Source of the DNA: Azospirillum lipoferum
Lineage (GTDB): Bacteria; Pseudomonadota; Alphaproteobacteria; Azospirillales; Azospirillaceae
Length of the DNA: 64,000 nucleotides
Direction of reading: 5' to 3'
Assembly: GCF_024170005.1 (NCBI RefSeq)
Contig: NZ_JALJXJ010000006.1
Coordinates: forward strand, 368,589 to 432,588
The translations under genes and the position numbers were made by a program. Below the pieces are notes generated by a model that was not told the origin of the DNA, ran no database searches, and was given only the letters and a program-made list of their open reading frames with translations. Positions 16,417-26,111 of this stretch are shown piece after piece (the first letter of the stretch is position 1; every line of letters begins with the position of its first letter).

Positions 16417-17336
16417 GAGGTCCGGATGCGCGGATCGACCAGCCCATAGGCGATGTCGACCAGCAGGTTGACGCCGACAATCAGCAGCGACAGGACGGTG
16501 ATGACGCCCTGGAGCACCGGGTAATCGCGTGCGGCCACCGCGTCGAAGGCCAGCGTGCCGAGCCCCGGCCAGTTGAAGACGCGCTCGACCACGACGATGC
16601 CGCCCAGCAGGCCGCCGAACTGCAGGCCGAAATAGGTGATCAGCGGGATGGCGCAGTTGCGCAGCGCATGCTTGTAGAGGACCTTGCCCTCGCTCAGCCC
16701 CTTGGCGCGCGCCACCATGACATACTGCGACTGCAGGGTCTCCAGCATGGCGCTGCGCACCAGCCGCACATTGGTCGCGGTCAGGATGACGCCCATGGTG
16801 ACCGCCGGCAGGATGAAGTTCGCGGGGCCCTCCATCCCGCTCGGCGGCAGCCAGCCCAGCGTGATGGCGAACAGCAGCACCAGCATCGTCGCCAGCCAGA
16901 AGTTGGGCACCGACAGGCCGACCAGCGACAGGATGCGGATCGCCTGATCGGCGACCCCGCCCCGCGCCGTCGCCGCCCGGATGCCGAGCGGGATCGACAG
17001 GGCGATGGAAATGGCCATCGACACCAGCGCCAGCAGCAGCGTGGCCGGCAGCGCGTCGGTAATCAGCCGCGACACCGGCGTACCGCCGAGGAAGCTGTTG
17101 CCGAAGTCGAACCGCAGCAGTCCGGCCAGGAAGCCGCCATACTGGACGAGGAAGGGCCGGTTGACCCCCAGCGCCTCGCGGATGCGCTCCAGATCCTGTT
17201 CGGTGATGCTGCCCGCCCCTTGCGTGAGCATGAGGGCCGGGTCACCCGTCAGGCGGATCGCGATGGAGACGACCAGCGTCACCACGATCATGACGAAGAC
17301 CGCCTGGATCAGGCGCTTGAGAAGGAAACCGGCCAA
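16413..17336 (-). CDS. Peptide/nickel-type ABC transporter permease (DppB-like)
   Basis: 307 residues with the DppB hallmarks: N-terminal FLLKRLIQAVFVMIVVTLVV, the periplasmic loop IREALGVNRPFLVQYGGFL, and the coupling loop VMVARAKGLSEGKVLYKHALRN. The best start is TTG at 17336 with AGGA upstream; no ATG lies in frame nearby. It sits 44 bp after the binding-protein gene and overlaps the next permease by 4 bp. With DppC it should form the inner-membrane pore for an oligopeptide or similar solute. Confidence 0.9.
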   Translation of the reverse strand: MAGFLLKRLIQAVFVMIVVTLVVSIAIRLTGDPALMLTQGAGSITEQDLERIREALGVNRPFLVQYGGFLAGLLRFDFGNSFLGGTPVSRLITDALPATLLLALVSMAISIALSIPLGIRAATARGGVADQAIRILSLVGLSVPNFWLATMLVLLFAITLGWLPPSGMEGPANFILPAVTMGVILTATNVRLVRSAMLETLQSQYVMVARAKGLSEGKVLYKHALRNCAIPLITYFGLQFGGLLGGIVVVERVFNWPGLGTLAFDAVAARDYPVLQGVITVLSLLIVGVNLLVDIAYGLVDPRIRTS

Positions 17337-17380
17337 GACATGCCATCCTGAAAAAACGGGCCTGAAGAACGGATGCGCGG

Positions 17381-18916
17381 TCAGTCCACCGTCACCTCGG
17401 TCAGCTTCGGACGGTTGTCCGAGGCCGGCGGGAAGTTCTTCACCCGCTTGGCGACGCCGTAGATGGCGTTGGAATTGTAGAGCGGCATCTCCAGCGCCTT
17501 GTCGGCGACGGTGTGCGCGATCTGCTTCAGGATGCGCTCGCGCTCCGTCCCGTCGGTGATCGCGCGCTGCGATTCCAGCAGCTTGTCCAGATCAGGGTCC
17601 TGCTCGTACGGGTTCCACTTTTCGCCGGAATGGTACATGGCGTAGGCGGTGTTGTCGTAGTCGAAGGTCCAGCCGCCCCATTTCTGCTGGAACATCGCAC
17701 CGGTCTTGCCCTGCGGGATGACGTCGTTCAGCAGCACGTTGGTCTCGTACGGCTTGATCGTCGCGACGACGCCGACGGCGCCCAGATAGGCGGCGACGGC
17801 CTGGGCCACCTCGTTCATCGTGGCGTCGTTGCCGCGGATGTCGATCTGCACCGTGGCGCCCGGCTTCACGCCGGCCTGGGCCAGCAGGGCCTGCGCGCCC
17901 TTCGGGTCATAGGGCAGCGGCTTCAGCGCCGGGTCGTAGCCGAAGGACAGCTCGCCCTGGAAGCTGGCGATCTGCGAGGCCTGGCCGGCCAGGATCGACG
18001 AGACGATGGCCGCGCGGTCCACCGCCATCGTCAGCGCCTTGCGCACCCGCGGATCGGCGGTGATGCCGCTCTTGGTGTTGAAGCGCAGGGCGTCCACCGT
18101 CGGCCCCGGAACGCTCAGCAGCGTCAGCTTCGGGTCGGCCTGGATCACCGGGACCATGCCGATGGGAATGGTCGGCGGCAGCACGACATCGACGCGGCCG
18201 GCCTGAAGCTCGGCGACGGCGGTCGCCGGCTCGGTGATGAAGCGGTATTCGACCTCCGACAGCTTCGGCGCGCCGCCCCAGTAGTTGGGATTGGCCTCCA
18301 GCCTGATGCCGGTCTTGGGGGCGTAGGAGACGAACTTGAACGGTCCGGTGCCGACCGGGTTGACGTTGAAGAAGGCGTCGCCCTTTTCCTTGATGTAGTT
18401 CGGCGGCACGATCATCGCACCGTAGCCGGCCAGCTTGGTCAGCAGGACCGGGTCGGGTGCCTTCAGCTTGAGATCGACGGTGGTGTCGTCGATGACCTCG
18501 ACGCTGTCGATGGCGGTGTAGTTGGAGCGCTGCGGCCCCTTCGCCCCTTCCTCGCCCAGCAGCCGGTCGAAGGTGAACTTCACGGCGGCGGCGTTGAACG
18601 GCTCGCCGTTGTGGAAGGTCACGCCACTGCGCAGCTTGAAGCGGATGCGCTTGCCGCCGTCCATCTCGGTCCAGGATTCGGCCAGCCCGGGCACCAGCTT
18701 GCGGTCCGGGCCGCGGTAGGTCAGCCCGTCGAAGATGTTGGTGCCGACCGAGGCCCAGTTGACCAGGAAGGTGTCGATCGGGTCCCAGCTTCCGGGATCC
18801 TGCGGCGACGAGATCGTCAGCTTCCCGGCGGCCTCCGCGGGCGTCGCCATGAAGGCCGTCCCCGCCAGCAGCGCCGCCATGAACGCGGCCTTGAATCCCC
18901 TGACTCCCAATGCCAT
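17381..18916 (-). CDS. Peptide-type ABC transporter substrate-binding protein (SBP family 5)
   Basis: 511 residues with a signal peptide (ALLAGTAFMATPAEAA, cleavage near 31). The family-5 pattern is clear: DGLTYRGPDRKLVPGLAESW, RSGVTFHNGEPFNAAAVKFT, VGTGPFKFVSY and ANPNYWGGAPKLSEVEYRFI. The ATG at 18916 gives a normal signal peptide; an upstream in-frame start at 18970 would spoil it. It is encoded between the fused ATPase and the two permeases, so the transporter is complete. The ligand is unknown: family-5 proteins bind peptides, nickel chelates, opines or sugars. The co-encoded M14 peptidase favours a peptide-like ligand. Confidence 0.92.
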   Translation of the reverse strand: MALGVRGFKAAFMAALLAGTAFMATPAEAAGKLTISSPQDPGSWDPIDTFLVNWASVGTNIFDGLTYRGPDRKLVPGLAESWTEMDGGKRIRFKLRSGVTFHNGEPFNAAAVKFTFDRLLGEEGAKGPQRSNYTAIDSVEVIDDTTVDLKLKAPDPVLLTKLAGYGAMIVPPNYIKEKGDAFFNVNPVGTGPFKFVSYAPKTGIRLEANPNYWGGAPKLSEVEYRFITEPATAVAELQAGRVDVVLPPTIPIGMVPVIQADPKLTLLSVPGPTVDALRFNTKSGITADPRVRKALTMAVDRAAIVSSILAGQASQIASFQGELSFGYDPALKPLPYDPKGAQALLAQAGVKPGATVQIDIRGNDATMNEVAQAVAAYLGAVGVVATIKPYETNVLLNDVIPQGKTGAMFQQKWGGWTFDYDNTAYAMYHSGEKWNPYEQDPDLDKLLESQRAITDGTERERILKQIAHTVADKALEMPLYNSNAIYGVAKRVKNFPPASDNRPKLTEVTVD

Positions 18917-18966
18917 GACGCCTGTTCCTTGATCGATGGTTGTTGTTGGTTGACGAGGGCGCCGGG

Positions 18967-20832
18967 TCATGCGCTCCGGCGGACGAAATGCCCCGGCTGC
19001 ACCTCTTCCAGCGGCAGGACCGCGGGATCGTCGCCGACGGCGCGGACCGGGCTCGGGATCTCGCCGTCCAGCAGGGCGCGGCGGCTCCGCCGCGACGGGT
19101 CGGCGACCGGGACCGCGGACAGCAGGCGGCGCGTGTAGTCGTGCGCCGGGCTTTCGAAGATCTGCCGCCGGCTTCCCATTTCCATGATCTGGCCGAGGAA
19201 AAGGACGGCGACCCGGTGGCTCATCTTCTCCACCACCGCCATGTCGTGGCTGATGAAGAGATAGGCGAGGCCGCGTTCGGCCTGGAGATCCATGAACAGG
19301 TTGATGACCTGCGCCTGGATCGACACGTCGAGCGCCGACAGCGCCTCGTCGGCGATGATCAGCTTGGGGTCGGAGGCGAGCGCGCGGGCGATGCAGACGC
19401 GCTGGCGCTGGCCGCCGGAGAATTCATGCGGGTAGCGGGCCGCATGGGCGGGGGCGAGCCCGACCCGCTCCAGCAGCCCGTCCACCCGTTTGCGGATCTC
19501 GCGCTCGCCGTCGAGCAGGCCATGGGTGCGGATCGGCTCCGCGATCGAGAAGCCGACCGTCTTGCGCGGATCCAGCGACGCGAAGGGATCCTGGAAGATG
19601 TACTGGACGTCGCGCCGCAGCCGGTTGCGGTCCGCCGCCCCCATCTCCGACAGGGGGCGGCCGCGGAACGAGATGCGGCCCGAGGTCGCGTCCTGCAACT
19701 GCTGGATGGTGCGCCCGATCGTCGATTTGCCGGAGCCGGACTCGCCGACCAGCGCCAGCGTTTCGCCCGGATGGATGTCGAAGGAGACCTGCGTCACCGC
19801 ATGGACCTGATGCGTCGCGCGGCCGAGCCAGTTGGTCCTGGACTTGAACCGGACGGACAGGTCGCGGACCGACAGGAGGGGCGGGGCGCCGTAGTCGGCG
19901 GTGTCCTGCACCCGGGCCTCGCCCATGGTGGTGACATGGTCGCCGTCGAGAACGGTCAAGGGCAGGCGGCGGGGATGATCCTGCCCCGCCATGGCGCCCA
20001 GCCGCGGCACCGCGGCCAGCAGGGCGCGGGTGTAGGGCTGGCGTGGGGCGGCGAAGAGGTCGGCGGCGCGGCCCTCCTCGACCTTGCGGCCCTTCCACAG
20101 GACGACGACATCGTCCGCCATCTCGGCCACCACGCCCATGTCGTGGGTGATGAACATCATCGCCATGCCGAGTTCGGCCTGGAGGTCGCGCATGATGGTC
20201 AGGATCTGCGCCTGGATCGTCACGTCGAGCGCGGTCGTCGGCTCGTCCGCGATCAGCAGCCGGGGCCGGCAGGCCAGCGCCATGGCGATCATCACCCGCT
20301 GGCGCATGCCGCCCGAGAGCTGGTGCGGGTAGCGCTTGAGGATCTGGGCGGCGTCCGGCAGGCGGACCATGTCGAGCAGCCGCCGGGCCTCCTCCGCCGC
20401 CGCGGCCTTGGCCATGCCTTCATGCAGGACCAGCGTCTCGCCGATCTGGTCGCCGATGGTGAAGACGGGGTTCAGCGAGGTCATCGGCTCCTGGAAGATC
20501 ATGGCGATCTCCTTGCCGCGGATCGCCCGCATCTCCTTCTGCGTGGCCGTCAGCAGGTCGCGCGGCCCCCGGCTGCCCTCGAACAGGATGCGGCCGGCGG
20601 GATAGTGCGCGCCCACCATGTCGGCGAGCCGCATCACCGACAGCGACGTCACCGACTTGCCCGACCCTGATTCGCCGACGATCGCGAGCGTCCGGCCGGG
20701 ATGAACACGGAAGCTGAGATCCTCGATGACGCGTTGTCCGCCGAACGCGACGGACAGGTTCTCGACGCTGAGCAGAGGTGGCATGGCTGGCGGTGTGGGA
20801 GCCGACGAGGCGTTCCGGGTGGATGACTGCAT
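18967..20832 (-). CDS. Fused dual ATP-binding protein of peptide-type ABC transporter (DppD-DppF fusion)
   Basis: 621 residues carrying two complete ABC ATPase domains in one chain. Domain 1 has [11 protein letters not shown] near residue 55, signature [12 protein letters not shown] and [14 protein letters not shown]. Domain 2 has [11 protein letters not shown] near 365, [15 protein letters not shown] and [14 protein letters not shown] (Glu then Ala where many have Pro). Each is followed by the oligopeptide-type C-terminal tail ([22 protein letters not shown]). It is the first gene of a five-gene leftward operon with binding protein, two permeases and M14 peptidase. Fused DppDF-type ATPases (GsiA-like) are known in glutathione and other peptide importers. 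Confidence 0.93.
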   Translation of the reverse strand: MQSSTRNASSAPTPPAMPPLLSVENLSVAFGGQRVIEDLSFRVHPGRTLAIVGESGSGKSVTSLSVMRLADMVGAHYPAGRILFEGSRGPRDLLTATQKEMRAIRGKEIAMIFQEPMTSLNPVFTIGDQIGETLVLHEGMAKAAAAEEARRLLDMVRLPDAAQILKRYPHQLSGGMRQRVMIAMALACRPRLLIADEPTTALDVTIQAQILTIMRDLQAELGMAMMFITHDMGVVAEMADDVVVLWKGRKVEEGRAADLFAAPRQPYTRALLAAVPRLGAMAGQDHPRRLPLTVLDGDHVTTMGEARVQDTADYGAPPLLSVRDLSVRFKSRTNWLGRATHQVHAVTQVSFDIHPGETLALVGESGSGKSTIGRTIQQLQDATSGRISFRGRPLSEMGAADRNRLRRDVQYIFQDPFASLDPRKTVGFSIAEPIRTHGLLDGEREIRKRVDGLLERVGLAPAHAARYPHEFSGGQRQRVCIARALASDPKLIIADEALSALDVSIQAQVINLFMDLQAERGLAYLFISHDMAVVEKMSHRVAVLFLGQIMEMGSRRQIFESPAHDYTRRLLSAVPVADPSRRSRRALLDGEIPSPVRAVGDDPAVLPLEEVQPGHFVRRSA

Positions 20833-20978
20833 CGGGCGCGGAACCTTGCTGTCCCTATTGTCAAGGGGTTGAGGTTTCCCGGATTCACCAGTCCCGTCAA
20901 TGTATTATTTCGGATCGATAACGGCACCGGATGTTATGATTCGGCCCTGCCGGCCCTGCGGAATCGGCGGGGCACGCT

Positions 20979-21164
20979 TCAGCGCTCGCGTTTCCGCCAG
21001 GCCCAGACCGCAGCCAGCACGGGGACCGACAGCGCCGCCCAGGACACGGCGTCCACCAGTCCGTCATCCAGCAGGGCGGTCATCAGCCCGGCGGCGGTGA
21101 CGAACGCGATTGCCAGGGGAATGCCGAAGATCGCCAGCAGGGGGAGGGGAGTGCGCGGCTTCAT
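20979..21164 (-). CDS. Small two-helix membrane protein at end of siderophore-uptake operon
   Basis: 61 residues: Met-Lys-Pro-Arg, then two hydrophobic stretches (PLPLLAIFGIPLAIAFVTAA and AVSWAALSVPVLAAVWAW), then a basic tail RKRER. Its ATG overlaps the stop of the PepSY gene by 4 bp, so it is translationally coupled. Small proteins of this kind often follow PepSY-domain genes in siderophore operons. Its function is unknown; a helper for the PepSY membrane protein is a guess. Confidence 0.65.
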   Translation of the reverse strand: MKPRTPLPLLAIFGIPLAIAFVTAAGLMTALLDDGLVDAVSWAALSVPVLAAVWAWRKRER

Positions 21165-22312
21165 TCCGCAGCCTCTCCAACGGCGGCGCGCAGGTTGGCG
21201 GAGCCGGCCGCGGCGTGGTCCTGCACGCTGCGGCGGCGGGCGAGCCACAGATACAGGCCGCTGCCGAGGATGATGATGGTCAGCAGGTCCAGCACCGCCC
21301 ACAGGATCTTCATCGGCAGCCCGCCATAGTCGCCGAAATGCAGCGGCTGCGACAGCCGCAGCGCCAGCATGTACCAGGGCATGGAGCGCATGTCGGTGAA
21401 GGCCCCGGTCTCCGCGTCAATCAGGGCGGGGGTCAGGATCCGGTTGGTGGCCGGCGTGGCTCCCTTCAGCCACACCGCGTAATGGTGGTTGCTGGAAAAG
21501 CGCACGCCGGGGAAGGCGATGAATTGCGGGCGCATGCCGGGAGCGGCCTCCATGGCGGTGCGGACGGCGGCGTCGACCGAGGCGAAACGCTCCGGAACCG
21601 GCTTGCCCTCGTAGGGGGCGATCATCGCCGCCAGCTCGTTGGCGCGCCAATAGGCGACCAGCGGCACCGACAGGGTATTGATGACACCGGTCAATCCGAC
21701 CACCACCACCCACATCAGCGTGACGATGCCCAGCATGTTGTGCAGGTCGAGCCATTTCAGCCGCCTGCTGCGTCCGGCCCGCACCGTGCCGAAGGACAGC
21801 TTGCGCATGAAGGGGGCATAGATCACCACGCCCGACAGGGTGGCGATGAACAGCAGGAACCCCATGAAGCCGAGGAAAAGCTCGCCGGGGAGCCCTGCGA
21901 ACATGTCCACATGCAGGCGCAGCATCACATGCATGAAGCCCTTGTCGTCGTTCAGGTCCGCCAGGATCCGCGTGCTGCGGAGGTCGATGGCGGAGATGTG
22001 CATCTGCGACACCGGCGGGCGGGCGCCCGGACCGGTCGTGACGTTCACCACCGGCCGGTCCTCGTCGAAGCTGAGGAACAGCGGACGCTCGCCGGGGTAG
22101 GTGGCCAGCGCCGTGGCCACCGCCTCGTCCAGCGACTTCAACGGCGTTTCGGCCGGCATGGGCGGCAGGGTGTCTTCCGCCGTCAGCGCCTCGATCTCGT
22201 CATGGAAGATCAGCGGCAGGCCGGTCAGGCACAGCAGCAGCATGAAGAGCGTGCAGATCAGGCTGGTCCATTTGTGGATCAGCGTCCAGACCCGGATGGT
22301 TCGGTTGGTCAT
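21161..22312 (-). CDS. PepSY-associated TM helix protein (PiuB-like iron-regulated membrane protein)
   Basis: 383 residues with an N-terminal helix preceded by RVWTLIHKWTSLICTLFML and further helices near 155, 200 and 345. The HKWTSL start, the PepSY-like periplasmic segments (ALATYPGERPLFLSF) and the central LKWLDLHNMLGIVTLMWVV are typical of the iron-uptake family often called PiuB. These proteins are thought to take part in ferric-siderophore reduction or processing at the inner membrane. It lies 35 bp downstream of the TonB receptor gene and overlaps the small membrane protein gene, so the three are one transcription unit. Confidence 0.87.
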   Translation of the reverse strand: MTNRTIRVWTLIHKWTSLICTLFMLLLCLTGLPLIFHDEIEALTAEDTLPPMPAETPLKSLDEAVATALATYPGERPLFLSFDEDRPVVNVTTGPGARPPVSQMHISAIDLRSTRILADLNDDKGFMHVMLRLHVDMFAGLPGELFLGFMGFLLFIATLSGVVIYAPFMRKLSFGTVRAGRSRRLKWLDLHNMLGIVTLMWVVVVGLTGVINTLSVPLVAYWRANELAAMIAPYEGKPVPERFASVDAAVRTAMEAAPGMRPQFIAFPGVRFSSNHHYAVWLKGATPATNRILTPALIDAETGAFTDMRSMPWYMLALRLSQPLHFGDYGGLPMKILWAVLDLLTIIILGSGLYLWLARRRSVQDHAAAGSANLRAAVGEAAE

Positions 22313-22347
22313 CGGGCACTCCTCATGCCGCCGTCATGGCTCCGCCT

Positions 22348-24837
22348 TTAGAAATCCACCGACACCGACAGCTTCGCCGTCAGCGGGGCGCCCTGGGTCA
22401 GGTAACCGCCATAGGCGGACGCCCAGTAAGCCTTGTCGGCGACGTTCTCCACCGCCGCCCGGACGGTGACCGGACGGTTCTGGATGTCGGCGATCATCCG
22501 TGCCCCGACGTCGAAGCGGGTCCAGCTCGGGATCTTCAGCGTGTTGGCGGTGTTGAGATACTGCGCTCCGGTGTGGATCACGCGCCCGGTCAGCGTCACG
22601 GTCGGGAAGGAGGCGGGGAGGAAGGGCAGGTCCCATTCGACGTTGGCGTTGAACTGGTGGCGCGGCACGCCGACCGCGTCCTTGCCCTCGGTCGCGGCGC
22701 TGCCGGTGTTGGTCAGCTCCGGATCGATGAAGGTGGCGCCGCCCAGCAGGCGGACGCCCTGCACCGGTTCGCCATACAGCATCAGCTCGATGCCGCGGTT
22801 GCGCTGTTCGCCGGACACGCTGTAGACGCGGCTGAACGCGTCGGTGACGCCGCTGGGCTGGGTGGTCTGGAACAGCGACAGCGAGCCGCCGAAGCTGCCG
22901 AAATCCAGCTTGCCGCCGACCTCGTACTGGACCGAACGGTAGGGCTCGAAGATTTCTCCGGCATTGACCGCGGTGGACGGGGCGGTCGGCCCCTGCGCCA
23001 GCCCCTCGATCCGGTTGGCGTAGAGCGACAGCTCCTTGACCGGCTTGACCACCAGCCCGACCACCGGCGTCAGTGCCGACTGGTCGTAATCGGAGGTGCG
23101 GGCGCCGTTGGCCCGGTTGTAGCCGCGGACCTGGATGTTCTGCTGGCGCAGGCCGGCGGTGACCATCACCCGGTCGTCCAGGATCGACAGCGTGTCCGAC
23201 GCATAGACGCTGCGCAGCACCGACTCGCTGACCTTCGGCAGATCGCCGGACATGCCGCTGGACGAGGTCGTCGCCGAGCGCGGCAGGCCGACCATGTGAT
23301 AGAGGTTGATGGCGGTGGTCGTACCGAATTCGAAACCGTTGTTGTTGGTCGTCCGCAGCGCCGAGGCGCCGGCATTCAGCTGGTGCCTGACCGGGCCGGT
23401 GTGCAGGTCGGCCCGGATGCCGGCCTGACCGGTGCTGGTGAAATCCTCGCGCGGCACGGTCAGGCGCCTGACCGTGCCGGTGCCGTCGACCCGCGTGATG
23501 GTGGGGGAGGCATAGTCGCCGTCCTCGCGCATGCTGCGCATGCCGAAGGCGCCATAGGCGGTCAGGTTGGGCAGGATGTCGTATTCGGCGCGGATCTGGC
23601 CGAAGGTGTCGCGCATCTGCGAATAGGACCAGGGCTGCGCATAGTTCTGCGCGGCCGACGGCACCGCCGGGACGAAGCTGCCGAAATAGACCACCGGGCG
23701 GCCCTGTTCCACCCGCTGGGTCTGGGTGCCGACGTCGAGCGTCACGCGGGCGCGCTCGCCGCGGTAATCCAGCGCCAGGGAGCCGAGCTTCAGCGTCCGC
23801 TCCTCGTCGTCGACGGCGGTGTCGCCGCCGCGGACCGCGGCGTTGACGCGGACGCCGAACTGGTTGGCGTCGCCGAACCGGCGGCCGACATCGGCGGACA
23901 GGCCGAACCGGCTGTCCATGGCGTAGCTGGCGGTCAGCCGGGTCAGCGGTTCATCCTCCGCCCGCTTGGGCACGAGATTCACGCCGCCGCCGATGCCGGA
24001 CCCGCTGGGGGCGGCACCGTTCAGGAAGGCGTTGGCACCCTTCAGCACCTCCACCCGTTCGAACATGTCGGTGGCGACGATCTGGCGCGGAGCGGTGCCG
24101 TAGAGCCCGTCGACCGACAGATCCTCGCCCGTCAGCTGGAAGCCGCGGATGACGAAGCTCTCCGCGAAATTGCCGTAGCCGAGACTGCTGCGCACCGCCG
24201 GGTCGTTGGCCAGGACGTCGGCGATGGTCTCCGCCTGCTGGTTGCGGATGGTCTCGGCGGTATAGCCGGTGACGGTGAAGGGCACGTCCATCGCGTCCTG
24301 GTTGCCCAGCGCGCCGATGCGCCCGCCGCGTGCCACCTGACCACCGGCATAGGCCGGGGGCAGGACGCCGGGGCCGGTCGCGGCGCGGTTGCCTTCGATC
24401 TGCACCGGATCGAGCTGGACGGCGCCGCCGGCGGCCACCCGTTCGACCGTGACGGTTTCGGTGTTGAGGAAGCGGGCGACCAGCCCGGTGCCGGACAGCA
24501 GACGGTTCAGCCCCTCGCGCGCGGTCATCGATCCGCTGACGCCGGGAGAATCGACGCCCTGGGTCATCGCGCCGGGGGTCAGCACCTGGATGCGGGTGGC
24601 GGCGGAGAAGGCGGCAAGCGCCCCGTCGACGGATTGCGGTGCGATGGCGAAGCTCACGGCGCCGGCCGGGTTCGTCTGCGCCATCGCTGCCGGGACGCCG
24701 GACAGCAGAAGCTCCGGCGCGATCAGCACCGTCGTCGCCAGAAGCCGCCCGAGGAACATGCGGCCGAACAGACCGCCATGGACGCCGCCCCGGCGCCCGA
24801 CTGCTACGCCTGTCATTCCCATCTTTGCCAATGCCAT
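22348..24837 (-). CDS. TonB-dependent siderophore receptor with N-terminal STN signalling domain
   Basis: 829 residues. After a long signal peptide (to about PAAMAQ, ~54) comes a secretin/TonB short N-terminal domain (VDGALAAFSAATRIQVL, ~65-125). This domain passes a siderophore signal to FecR. The plug (VPFTVTGYTAETIRNQQAET, VIRGFQLTGEDLSVDGLYG) and a 22-strand barrel follow, ending in aromatic Phe (AKLSVSVDF) as outer-membrane barrels do. FecI- and FecR-type genes lie directly upstream on the same strand. The set is therefore a surface-signalled ferric-siderophore uptake system. Ferrichrome- or hydroxamate-type ligands are common for this subfamily, but the ligand is not determined. Confidence 0.93.
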   Translation of the reverse strand: MALAKMGMTGVAVGRRGGVHGGLFGRMFLGRLLATTVLIAPELLLSGVPAAMAQTNPAGAVSFAIAPQSVDGALAAFSAATRIQVLTPGAMTQGVDSPGVSGSMTAREGLNRLLSGTGLVARFLNTETVTVERVAAGGAVQLDPVQIEGNRAATGPGVLPPAYAGGQVARGGRIGALGNQDAMDVPFTVTGYTAETIRNQQAETIADVLANDPAVRSSLGYGNFAESFVIRGFQLTGEDLSVDGLYGTAPRQIVATDMFERVEVLKGANAFLNGAAPSGSGIGGGVNLVPKRAEDEPLTRLTASYAMDSRFGLSADVGRRFGDANQFGVRVNAAVRGGDTAVDDEERTLKLGSLALDYRGERARVTLDVGTQTQRVEQGRPVVYFGSFVPAVPSAAQNYAQPWSYSQMRDTFGQIRAEYDILPNLTAYGAFGMRSMREDGDYASPTITRVDGTGTVRRLTVPREDFTSTGQAGIRADLHTGPVRHQLNAGASALRTTNNNGFEFGTTTAINLYHMVGLPRSATTSSSGMSGDLPKVSESVLRSVYASDTLSILDDRVMVTAGLRQQNIQVRGYNRANGARTSDYDQSALTPVVGLVVKPVKELSLYANRIEGLAQGPTAPSTAVNAGEIFEPYRSVQYEVGGKLDFGSFGGSLSLFQTTQPSGVTDAFSRVYSVSGEQRNRGIELMLYGEPVQGVRLLGGATFIDPELTNTGSAATEGKDAVGVPRHQFNANVEWDLPFLPASFPTVTLTGRVIHTGAQYLNTANTLKIPSWTRFDVGARMIADIQNRPVTVRAAVENVADKAYWASAYGGYLTQGAPLTAKLSVSVDF

Positions 24838-24984
24838 CGCTCGCCTCAGTCATCCGGTGAGAGACGCGCCGCTTTCTGCGACTGCGTCTCATTCTCTTCT
24901 TTCCCGGAGATGACGATGGGACGGCGGAGATCCCTGGGAAGTTTTTTCAGGGCGGTCGCATTTTTCTAGATCCTGGGCATTCTT

Positions 24985-26010
24985 TCAGCGGAGCAGGGTC
25001 AGATAGGGAGTGATGCGGGTGGCGCGCACGCCGAGGCCGCGCTCCAGCGCATCGAACACGGCCTCCGGCCGGTCGAGCGCGAAGACGCCGGAGACCACGC
25101 GCTCGGCCGCCTCGTCGTTCAACAGGACAACGCGGCCCGGCCATTGCCGGTTCAGCGCGGTGATGACGGAGGCCAGCGACTGCTGGCGGAAGACGATCTG
25201 CCCCTGGCGCCATGCGAAGGCGACGGCGGGATCGGCTGCCCGTGGCCCGGTCAGGCCGAGCGGGCCGGCCTCCGCGCTTTCGCCGGGGCGCAGGCGGACG
25301 CTGTCGGGCCAGGGGGCGTGGCTGTCGGTGCCGGGATGGGCGGAGACCTCCACCAGCCCTTCGCCGACGGTGACGACCGTGCGGTCGTCCTCGCGCCGGA
25401 CGCTGAACTGGGTGCCCAGCACACGGGCGGCGCCAGTTCCCCCATCGACGACGAAGGGCTGGTCGGGATCGCGCGTGACGTGGAACCACGCCTCTCCGCG
25501 CAGGATCCGGACATGCCGCTCACCATTCCGGAAATCGAGAGCCAGCGCGGTGTCGCCGTTCATCTCGGCGGCCGAGCCATCCGGCAACGTCAAGGTCCGG
25601 CGCTGTCCGGTCGAGGTCACCTGATCCGCAATGGCGTTCTGGTAGAGCGTCGGTCCGCGCCAGACGCCAAGCGCGCCGACCACCAGCAGGATCGCCGTCG
25701 CCGCAGCGAAGCGCCGGGCACCGGCCGCTGCCCGGCGGCGGGGAGACGCAATGCGGGACCCGGCATAGGCGGCGCGGGCAGGTTCCTTCAGGTCGTGCAG
25801 GAGGGTCCGCAGGTCGCTCCAGGCGCGGGCATGAGCCGGGCTCCGGTTCAGCCACTCGGTGAAAGCGACACGCTCCGCCGGGCCGAGGTCATCGGACTGC
25901 AGGCGGAAGAACCACGTGTTGGCTTCCGAGAACAGCCGGTCCTCCTCAGGTCCGCCATCCGCCGGCTCACCGTCTGCCGGGCCCCTGTGCCGTTCATCCC
26001 GATGATCCAT
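24985..26010 (-). CDS. FecR-family anti-sigma / signal-transducing membrane protein
   Basis: 341 residues. The N-terminal cytoplasmic part has the FecR motif ANTWFFRLQSDDLGPAERVAFTEW... with HARAW. One membrane helix follows (FAAATAILLVVGALGVW, ~100-117). The periplasmic FecR domain reads RRTLTLPDGSAAEMNGDTAL, then RILRGEAWFHV, then VLGTQFSVRREDDRTVVTV. The C-terminal ~80 residues (QSLASVITALNRQWPGRVVL) look like the STN-like end that contacts the receptor. ATG at 26010 is preferred to an in-frame TTG at 26025. It relays occupancy of the TonB receptor to the sigma factor encoded 101 bp upstream. Confidence 0.9.
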   Translation of the reverse strand: MDHRDERHRGPADGEPADGGPEEDRLFSEANTWFFRLQSDDLGPAERVAFTEWLNRSPAHARAWSDLRTLLHDLKEPARAAYAGSRIASPRRRAAAGARRFAAATAILLVVGALGVWRGPTLYQNAIADQVTSTGQRRTLTLPDGSAAEMNGDTALALDFRNGERHVRILRGEAWFHVTRDPDQPFVVDGGTGAARVLGTQFSVRREDDRTVVTVGEGLVEVSAHPGTDSHAPWPDSVRLRPGESAEAGPLGLTGPRAADPAVAFAWRQGQIVFRQQSLASVITALNRQWPGRVVLLNDEAAERVVSGVFALDRPEAVFDALERGLGVRATRITPYLTLLR

Positions 26011-26111
26011 CGCGTCTTGCCGCAAGCTCCTGTTGCCTCGTGTTTGGTAAGACGACCAGCGGAGGCCGATCCCTCAAAGAAAATGACCTGTCGGGAAATG
26101 GGCTCTGCCGA

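Noticed and set aside
15557..16480. Upstream extension of the M14 peptidase frame
   Set aside because: This part is the other-frame reading of the DppC-type permease gene; the ATG at 15556 with a 4-bp overlap is a natural start.
18940..20670. 576-codon plus-strand frame over the fused ATPase gene
   Set aside because: Composition is that of an antisense shadow and the minus-strand ATPase motifs are complete.
20833..20978. TTGACA that could be a -35 box for the peptide-transporter operon
   Set aside because: No acceptable -10 element at 16-18 bp; promoter left unassigned.
22336..24969. 877-codon plus-strand frame over the TonB receptor gene
   Set aside because: Shadow; the minus-strand receptor has STN, plug and barrel motifs throughout.
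24838..24984. FecI-type promoter before the TonB receptor gene
   Set aside because: Region is plausible but no clear GGAAAT/TC(C/G)T pair at proper spacing could be fixed by eye.
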